DNA from: UBA11540 sp045531755
GTDB lineage: Bacteria; Bacillota; Clostridia; Oscillospirales; Ruminococcaceae
Direction: 5' to 3'
Length of the DNA: 10,439 nucleotides
Assembly: GCA_045531755.1 (NCBI GenBank)
Contig: JAZSEP010000026.1
Coordinates: 1 to 10,439, forward strand
Below the pieces are notes generated by a model. It was not told the origin of the DNA. It made no database searches and saw only the letters and a program-made list of their open reading frames with translations. The position numbers and the translations under genes were made by a program. This document shows positions 6,192 through 10,439 of the stretch, in pieces; positions within the stretch are counted from its first letter, which is position 1, and each line of letters opens with the position of its first letter.

Positions 6192-6613
6192 AGCGCTTTG
6201 CCCGTCTTTTCAAGCAGTCTTTCGGTTCTTTGTTTATCAAGGCAAGGGATATAAATCTTCGAACCCGAGGTAAATATCAATGCCCCCTGAAGCCCCGCAA
6301 TTCTTTGCAGAGGGTCGGCGACAAAGCCTATATACTGTATATTTTTGACCTCGACGTATCTTTCGGTGCGGTAGAAAACTCCGCCTATCACGCAGACGCG
6401 GTCGTTTTCAACGCGGTAGCAAAGGCGGTTGTATTTTATCGGATAGTAGAAAAGGAAGAAAAAAACAAACACGGACGCTATGACTGTGACGGATATTTTT
6501 TTGACAAGCGTGAAGCGGTCAAGAAAAATCAAAGCCGAAGCGGTGCAAGCCGATGCTATCAGGCACAGTCTTATCCGCCAGAGCGTGACGCTCTTTCTGC
6601 TGATTTTTTCCAT
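6188..6613 (-). CDS. small PH-domain membrane protein, YdbS-like
   Basis: A 141-aa protein with two membrane helices (about 15-31 and 39-57) followed by one bPH2 domain (about 60-138). The signature is CYRVENDRVCVIGGVFYRTER, with the next strand YVEVKNIQYI and then the segment DPLQRIAGLQGALIFTSG; this text is split to show the order of strands (residues about 65-116). It matches the YdbS layout and is the first gene of the operon, followed by the YdbT-like gene with a 4-bp overlap. The ATG at 6613 has AAAGGGG (6621-6627) 7 nt upstream. YdbS and YdbT families usually occur together and probably act as one membrane complex. Confidence 0.83.
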   Translation of the reverse strand: MEKISRKSVTLWRIRLCLIASACTASALIFLDRFTLVKKISVTVIASVFVFFFLFYYPIKYNRLCYRVENDRVCVIGGVFYRTERYVEVKNIQYIGFVADPLQRIAGLQGALIFTSGSKIYIPCLDKQRTERLLEKTGKAL

Positions 6614-6627
6614 ACGGGTTCCCCTTT

Positions 6628-6655
6628 TGTAAGTAATAGGTTACTATTATTTACA
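6628..6655 (-). promoter_or_regulatory. 28-bp operator-like palindrome ahead of the PH-domain operon
   Basis: The arms 6628-6639 and 6644-6655 pair at 11 of 12 positions around a 4-bp centre (GTTA); the half-site is TGTAAxTAATAG. It begins directly beside the AAAGGGG ribosome site of the small PH gene, and no T-run follows in either direction that would make it a terminator. It could be a repressor operator or a leader hairpin. Confidence 0.5.
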
Positions 6656-6658
6656 TCT

Positions 6659-6690
6659 ATTATATTATCATACAACAACACAATTTGCAA
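6659..6690 (-). promoter_or_regulatory. weak candidate promoter region for the PH-domain operon
   Basis: On the minus strand a TATAAT (6659-6664) lies in an AT-rich stretch with a TTGCAA at 6685-6690, but the 20-bp gap is too long for a good match. Overlapping alternatives (GATAAT, TATGAT) exist. The promoter is probably here, but its exact elements are unresolved. Confidence 0.3.
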
Positions 6691-6707
6691 CGAATTAAAA
6701 AAAGTAC

Positions 6708-6736
6708 TTGATTTTTTGAAAAAATGGTGTTATGAT
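6708..6736 (+). promoter_or_regulatory. promoter of rpsT
   Basis: TTGATT (6708-6713) and TATGAT (6731-6736) have an ideal 17-bp spacer. The resulting leader is about 50 nt and contains a small hairpin, TGACG/CGTCA (6748-6752 with 6758-6762), ahead of the ribosome site. Confidence 0.75.
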
Positions 6737-6795
6737 AGGTGGTACTGTGACGTTTTGCGTCATTATGTCATCTAAATGCAAGGAGGTGTGTGACT

Positions 6796-7059
6796 GTGCC
6801 GAATATTAAATCAGCTAAGAAAAGAGTTCTTGTTAACGCTACAAAGAACGAGAGAAATAAGGCTGTTAAATCCAACCTTAAGACCGTTCTCAAAAAGGCT
6901 GATGCAGCTATCGAAACAAATGCAGCTGACAAGAATGATGCTGTAAAGCTCGCTGTTAAGACAATCGATAAGGCTGCCGCTAAGGGAGTTCTTTCCAAGA
7001 ACTGCGCTTCCAGAAAAAAGTCAAGCCTTGCTTGCAAGCTCAACAAAGCTTCTGTCTAA
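6796..7059 (+). CDS. rpsT: 30S ribosomal protein S20
   Basis: An 87-aa basic protein that binds 16S rRNA in the small ribosomal subunit during early assembly. The N-terminus PNIKSAKKRVLV is the family signature, and the rest is lysine/alanine-rich alpha-helix, as in other S20 proteins. The start is GTG at 6796: AGGAGG (6781-6786) lies 9 nt upstream, and the protein then begins M-P-N-I-K as in relatives. An in-frame GTG at 6790 would leave only 3 nt from the ribosome site and add two residues, so it is less likely. The gene is transcribed singly and is followed by hairpins and a strong terminator. Confidence 0.97.
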   Translation: MPNIKSAKKRVLVNATKNERNKAVKSNLKTVLKKADAAIETNAADKNDAVKLAVKTIDKAAAKGVLSKNCASRKKSSLACKLNKASV

Positions 7060-7080
7060 GAGCTTGATACGGCAATTTCC

Positions 7081-7123
7081 TATCTTCTGCTTGAGAAGAT
7101 ACATCATAACGACTGCAGTCGTT
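7081..7123 (+). other. two hairpins in the rpsT 3' UTR
   Basis: TATCTTCT/AGAAGATA (7081-7088 with 7094-7101, 5-nt loop) and the perfect 16-bp palindrome AACGACTG/CAGTCGTT (7108-7123) lie between the rpsT stop and its terminator. Neither is followed by a T-run. They may stabilise the mRNA 3' end or belong to a small processed RNA; function unknown. Confidence 0.5.
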
Positions 7124-7146
7124 GGTTTAAACTAAAATATAACACC

Positions 7147-7181
7147 TAACGCGTCTGAATTTTCAGACGCGTTAATTTTTT
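7147..7181 (+). terminator. intrinsic terminator of rpsT
   Basis: A 12-bp perfect GC-containing stem (7147-7158 with 7163-7174), loop ATTT, is followed by a run of T at 7176-7181. Confidence 0.95.
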
Positions 7182-7187
7182 GTGCTG

Positions 7188-7216
7188 TTGAAAATCTGAG
7201 CAAAGTGTGGTACAAT
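7188..7216 (+). promoter_or_regulatory. promoter of the trkA-trkH operon
   Basis: TTGAAA (7188-7193) and TACAAT (7211-7216) are separated by exactly 17 bp, directly after the rpsT terminator. The leader to the trkA start is only about 30 nt, too short for a riboswitch downstream of this promoter. Confidence 0.8.
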
Positions 7217-7250
7217 GTACAAAACATCTCACCTTTAAAGGAGTGTGTGT

Positions 7251-8609
7251 ATGAACATTATCGTTGTTGGGTGCGGAAAAATCGGCACCACAATCATTTC
7301 GAGTCTTGTCGCCGAGGGGCACAACGTGACCGCTGTGGACGTTGATTCCTCGGTTATCACCGATATAAACAACATATACGACGTTATGAGCGTTTGCGGA
7401 AACGGCACCGACTGTGACACTCTTGCACAGGCAGGGGTAGACAAAGCAAACCTCGTTATTGCCGCTACGGGCTCTGATGAGTTTAATATGCTCACCTGCT
7501 TCCTTGCAAGGAGAATGGGCGCGCGCCACACTATTGCGCGCATAAGAAATCCCGAATACAACGACTCGAGTCTTGGATTTTTAAAGCAACACCTTAATCT
7601 TTCTATGTCGATAAATCCCGAGCTTCTTGCAGCTCAGGAGCTATACCATCTTCTGAAGGTTCCGTCTGCAGTCAAAATTGACACCTTCTCACGCAGAACC
7701 TTCGAGCTCGTCGAGCTCAGGCTGCAGCCCGATTCCCAGCTTGACGGTATGACCCTTGCGGAACTTAAAAAGAAATACAAGGCGCAGTTTCTTATCTGTG
7801 CCGTCAAGCGCGAGGACAAGGTATATATCCCCGACGGAAGCTTTGTGTTAAAGGGCGGTGACAAGATAGGCCTCACCACCACTCCGAGCGAAATCATACG
7901 TCTTCTGAAGATGCTCGGCGAAACACAGAAGCAGGCAAAGCGCATTATGATTCTCGGTGCGAGCCGTATTTCGTATTATCTCGCGAAGATGCTGATAAAC
8001 AGCGGTCACTCGGTTACCATAGTTGAGAAAAAGCACGAAAAGTGCAAGTTTTTTTCCGAGGCGCTTCCCGAGGCGGTTATCATTCAGGGCGACGGCGCAC
8101 AGCAGGAGCTTCTTTTGGAAGAGGGTCTTGGTTCAACAGACGCTTTCATCTCCCTGACAGGTACAGACGAGCAGAACATTCTTATCTCCTATTTTGCCCA
8201 CGAGCAGAAGGTGCCGAAGGTTATTACCAAAATCAACCGCGACGAGTTTACTCCCATGGCGGAGAGGCTCGGGCTTGACACCGTGATTTCCCCGAAAAAG
8301 ACGGTTTCCGACGTGGTTTTACGCTATGCAAGGGCGCTCCAAAACTCCCTTGACAGCGAGGTGGAAACCCTCTACAAGCTTATGGACAGCGAGGTCGAAG
8401 CGCTCGAGTTTATCGTGCGTCCCGACTGCAGTATTTTGAATATTCCTCTTAAGGATATGAAGATTCGCAAGGGTGTTCTTATCGGCGGTATCATCCGCGG
8501 AAGGAAGGCTATTATCCCCTCCGGCTTTGACGTTATTCTCCCCGACGACAGAGTGGTTATTATTGCCGAAGGCAAACGTCTTAACAGTTTGTCCGACATT
8601 ATTGAGTAA
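7251..8609 (+). CDS. trkA: Trk system potassium uptake regulatory subunit TrkA (two RCK units)
   Basis: Cytosolic NAD(H)/nucleotide-binding subunit that gates the TrkH potassium transporter. The 452-aa protein holds two RCK units in tandem: RCK_N about 1-120 with the Rossmann motif GCGKIG (7-12) and Asp30; RCK_C about 145-220; a second RCK_N about 230-345; and a second RCK_C about 375-450. The second Rossmann loop reads GASRIS (236-241), not GxGxxG, with Glu259 at the end of the next strand, so nucleotide affinity of that half may differ. The ATG at 7251 is chosen because AAAGGAG (7237-7243) is 7 nt upstream and M-N-I-I-V-V-G is the family start; an in-frame GTG at 7245 overlaps the spacer and is rejected. 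trkH follows after 11 nt. Confidence 0.95.
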   Translation: MNIIVVGCGKIGTTIISSLVAEGHNVTAVDVDSSVITDINNIYDVMSVCGNGTDCDTLAQAGVDKANLVIAATGSDEFNMLTCFLARRMGARHTIARIRNPEYNDSSLGFLKQHLNLSMSINPELLAAQELYHLLKVPSAVKIDTFSRRTFELVELRLQPDSQLDGMTLAELKKKYKAQFLICAVKREDKVYIPDGSFVLKGGDKIGLTTTPSEIIRLLKMLGETQKQAKRIMILGASRISYYLAKMLINSGHSVTIVEKKHEKCKFFSEALPEAVIIQGDGAQQELLLEEGLGSTDAFISLTGTDEQNILISYFAHEQKVPKVITKINRDEFTPMAERLGLDTVISPKKTVSDVVLRYARALQNSLDSEVETLYKLMDSEVEALEFIVRPDCSILNIPLKDMKIRKGVLIGGIIRGRKAIIPSGFDVILPDDRVVIIAEGKRLNSLSDIIE

Positions 8610-8620
8610 GAGGCTTTGTT

Positions 8621-10066
8621 ATGAATCGTAAAATGGTTTTTTTCACAATAGGTCAGATGCTTGTGACCGAGGCGGTTTTACTTGTTCTGCCTCTCATAGT
8701 TTCTGCCATATACGGTGAGAGCTGTCTTTTTGCTTTTTTGATAACCATCGCCATTGCGCTTGTGGCAGGCGGTCTTCTTATCTTCACCTGCAGGACGGGC
8801 AATCAGGTTATCTATGCCAAGGAGGGATTTGTCACCGTTGCGCTCGTTTGGATTGCGATGAGTCTTGTGGGCGCCCTGCCCTTCTATATAAGCGGCGAAA
8901 TCCCGTCATACGTTGACGCGTTTTTTGAAACGGTGAGCGGATTTACCACTACGGGCGCATCCATTCTCGCCGACGTTGAGTCGATGAGCCGCGGACTTTT
9001 GTTCTGGCGAAGCTTTACGCACTGGGTCGGCGGTATGGGAGTTCTCGTGTTCGTTATGGCGATCATTCCAAACGTTTCCGACCGTTCCATCCATCTTATG
9101 AGAGCCGAGGTTCCCGGTCCTACCGTTGGAAAGCTGATGCCGAAAATCAAGGATACCGCAAAGATTCTTTATATAATCTATATTGCACTTACCCTTATCG
9201 AAATTGTATTCCTTCTCGTCGGAAAAATGCCTCTGTTTGACAGTATTGTTCACGCCTTTGGTACGGCAGGTACGGGTGGTTTTGGTATCAAGGCCGACAG
9301 CATTGCAGGCTACAGTCCCTATCTGCAATGGGTTATCACAATATTTATGATGTTGTTCGGAGTTAATTTCAACATCTACTATCTCGTTATACTCGGCAAG
9401 ATGAAAACCGCTTTAAAAAGCCACGAGCTTTGGTGTTATCTCGGTATAATGCTTGTTTCGACCGCAGTAATTACCATCGACATCCTTCCGCTTTACGATG
9501 GATTTTCCGGTGCAGTCAGAAACGCAGCTTTTCAGGTTTCGTCCATATCCACAACGACCGGCTATGCAACCGCAGACTTCAATATGTGGCCCGGGCTTTC
9601 AAAGGGAATTTTGTTCCTGCTAATGTTCTCAGGCGCTTGTGCGGGGTCTACGGCAGGCGGCCTCAAAATCAGTCGAGTTATCATTCTCTTCAAGCTCATA
9701 AAAAAAGAATTCAAGCACATGCTTCATCCGCGCTCTGTTTCGAGCGTTAAGTTTGAAGGCAAAGAGGTTGAGGACTCCACCCTCCGCGGTGTCAGCAACT
9801 ATTTTGCAATCTACATTCTCTGCTTTGTTGCGGTGTTTATCATTCTTTGCTTTGAACCGTTTGATCTTGAAACAAATATTACTGCTACTGCCGCTTGTTT
9901 TAACAACATCGGTCCCGGTCTTGCAGGAGTCGGACCTGTTTCAAACTATTCGGCATATTCCGCAGTTGCAAAGCTTGTTCTTTCCTTCGCAATGCTTTTG
10001 GGCAGACTTGAAATCTTCCCGCTCATAATCGCTCTCTCCCCTCGCACCTGGGGCAAAAAAGCGTAA
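8621..10066 (+). CDS. trkH: Trk-type potassium transporter membrane subunit (TrkH/KtrB family)
   Basis: Integral membrane potassium transporter, 481 aa, which works with the TrkA product. The four pore loops of the SKT family are visible in order: SGFTTTGAS (106-114), GTAGTGGFG (214-222), SSISTTTGYAT (307-317) and NNIGPGLAG (428-436), each carrying the filter glycine. The HWVGGMG segment (134-140) and CAGSTAGGLK (340-349) are typical of TrkH. About 480 aa with roughly ten membrane helices fits the family; pairing with a double-RCK TrkA favours TrkH over KtrB. The ATG follows the trkA stop by 11 nt, with AAGAGG as ribosome site overlapping that stop. The gene is co-transcribed with trkA and closed by a terminator 7 nt downstream. 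Confidence 0.95.
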   Translation: MNRKMVFFTIGQMLVTEAVLLVLPLIVSAIYGESCLFAFLITIAIALVAGGLLIFTCRTGNQVIYAKEGFVTVALVWIAMSLVGALPFYISGEIPSYVDAFFETVSGFTTTGASILADVESMSRGLLFWRSFTHWVGGMGVLVFVMAIIPNVSDRSIHLMRAEVPGPTVGKLMPKIKDTAKILYIIYIALTLIEIVFLLVGKMPLFDSIVHAFGTAGTGGFGIKADSIAGYSPYLQWVITIFMMLFGVNFNIYYLVILGKMKTALKSHELWCYLGIMLVSTAVITIDILPLYDGFSGAVRNAAFQVSSISTTTGYATADFNMWPGLSKGILFLLMFSGACAGSTAGGLKISRVIILFKLIKKEFKHMLHPRSVSSVKFEGKEVEDSTLRGVSNYFAIYILCFVAVFIILCFEPFDLETNITATAACFNNIGPGLAGVGPVSNYSAYSAVAKLVLSFAMLLGRLEIFPLIIALSPRTWGKKA

Positions 10067-10073
10067 AAAAATT

Positions 10074-10103
10074 ACTCTCCCAAGAGATTGGGAGAGTTTT
10101 TTT
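10074..10103 (+). terminator. intrinsic terminator of trkA-trkH
   Basis: A 10-bp perfect stem (10074-10083 with 10088-10097), loop GAGA, is followed by a run of T ending at 10103. Confidence 0.95.
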
Positions 10104-10150
10104 ACCAAACACCTTTTGCCTGTATTATATCATAATTTGTTATAACTTTC

Positions 10151-10225
10151 AATGATATATCATCCGTTTCGCAAGGAACGGATATCATTAAAAGTCACTT
10201 CTGTCAATTGACAGAAGTGACTTTT
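10151..10225. repeat. composite double-hairpin intergenic element
   Basis: Two inverted repeats lie directly side by side. The first pairs AATGATAT (10151-10158) with ATATCATT (10182-10189), then CCGTT with AACGG around the loop TCGCAAGG, leaving a 5-nt ATCAT bulge on the left arm. The second is an 18-bp perfect palindrome, 10190-10207 with 10208-10225, centred on CAATTG. There is no reading frame. The compact all-palindrome design is like small non-autonomous mobile elements or REP-type repeats, but no target duplication could be confirmed. Confidence 0.55.
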
Positions 10226-10226
10226 T
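10190..10226. terminator. perfect palindrome likely serving as tRNA-Arg terminator
   Basis: The 18-bp self-complementary arms have no unpaired centre beyond CAATTG, and both flanks are A/T runs (TTTTTT on the plus strand, TTTTAAT on the minus strand). It touches the encoded CCA end of the leftward tRNA, so it could end that transcript; the minus-strand T-run is short. Confidence 0.45.
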
Positions 10227-10303
10227 TGGCGCGCCTGGCGCGATTCGAACGCACGGCCTTTCGCTTAGGAGGCGAATGCTCTATCCTGCTGAGCTACAAG
10301 CGC
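10227..10303 (-). tRNA. tRNA-Arg(CCU), CCA end encoded
   Basis: Read leftward from 10303, the acceptor stem GCGCTTG pairs with CAGGCGC (10231-10237, one G-U). The D stem is GCTC/GAGC. The anticodon stem TTCGC/GCGAA encloses the loop CTCCTAA with anticodon CCT, reading AGG. The T arm GTGCG/CGCGC has the loop TTCGAAT. The discriminator is G (10230), followed by a genomically encoded CCA (10227-10229). Confidence 0.97.
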
Positions 10304-10439
10304 ATATTTTAAATTTACATATTTTCCTTTTATCAGGGGAAAATACCTTTTAAAAAGGGGCTTTTTATATGATACTCTCTTAACTCAAAATTGTCAAGGT
10401 GGGTCTTTTTGAAAAAAACCATTGAAAAAATCGTTTGTT
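10304..10439. other. non-coding right edge: tRNA leader and upstream DNA
   Basis: I see no supported protein gene between the tRNA and the window end. An 8-bp inverted repeat, TATTTTCC/GGAAAATA (10320-10327 with 10338-10345), lies in the tRNA leader. The last 40 bp are A/T-rich. Confidence 0.5.
10369..10397 (-). promoter_or_regulatory. promoter of tRNA-Arg
   Basis: On the minus strand a perfect TTGACA (10392-10397) and TATCAT (10369-10374) are separated by 17 bp, about 60 nt ahead of the mature tRNA 5' end. Confidence 0.8.

Noticed and set aside
5307..6254. A 315-codon open frame on the plus strand
   Set aside because: It is antisense to the YdbT-like gene, has no ribosome site and no protein-like motifs; the opposite strand has clear PH domains and membrane helices.
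6737..6795. A T-box or other riboswitch in the rpsT leader
   Set aside because: The leader is about 50 nt with only one 5-bp hairpin and no T-box sequence or antiterminator pair.
7060..7250. A c-di-AMP (ydaO-type) riboswitch ahead of the potassium transporter genes
   Set aside because: Such switches often precede potassium transporters, but the trkA promoter at 7188-7216 leaves a leader of only about 30 nt, and I see no matching conserved core upstream.

Overview
The window looks like chromosomal DNA of an anaerobic, probably gut or rumen, Clostridia member (Oscillospiraceae/Ruminococcaceae-like). This is inferred from strong AGGAGG ribosome binding sites, sigma-A-type promoters, clostridial-looking GAPDH and S20 proteins, a paired YdbS/YdbT-like PH-domain operon and lipoprotein GH5 glycosidases. 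No phage, plasmid or CRISPR signal was seen. Nearly all the genes are ordinary housekeeping or accessory genes.

Left part (1-2561): the first codons of a leftward gene, probably coaX (type III pantothenate kinase), run off the left edge. Divergent from it is a tandem pair of secreted GH5 glycoside hydrolase lipoproteins. Each sits in a 1210-bp repeat (45-1254 and 1352-2561, offset exactly 1307 bp) that carries its own promoter and terminator. The 97-bp spacer between the copies is not random: on the minus strand it reads as an internal piece of CoaX. This suggests that a coaX-GH5 segment was tandemly duplicated and the second coaX then decayed. The two enzymes are about 75% identical by my own count, with patches of near-perfect nucleotide identity between diverged stretches, which suggests gene conversion.

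Centre (2577-6613): gap (GAPDH) runs leftward and converges on the second GH5 gene, sharing a bidirectional terminator with it. Behind it is a leftward three-gene operon. In transcription order it holds a small two-helix PH-domain protein, a large three-PH-domain membrane protein overlapping it by 4 bp, and a membrane-anchored ComEC/Rec2-like metallo-beta-lactamase-fold hydrolase 5 bp further on. A 28-bp near-perfect palindrome lies just upstream of the operon's ribosome binding site.

Right part (6708-10103): rpsT (ribosomal protein S20, GTG start) has a clear promoter, hairpins in its 3' UTR and a strong terminator. Next comes a trkA-trkH potassium uptake operon, with the regulatory RCK subunit and the channel-like membrane subunit behind a well-formed promoter and closed by a terminator.

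Right edge (10104-10439): no protein gene. It holds a composite double-hairpin element (10151-10225), a leftward tRNA-Arg(CCU) with encoded CCA, and that tRNA's promoter with a consensus -35.
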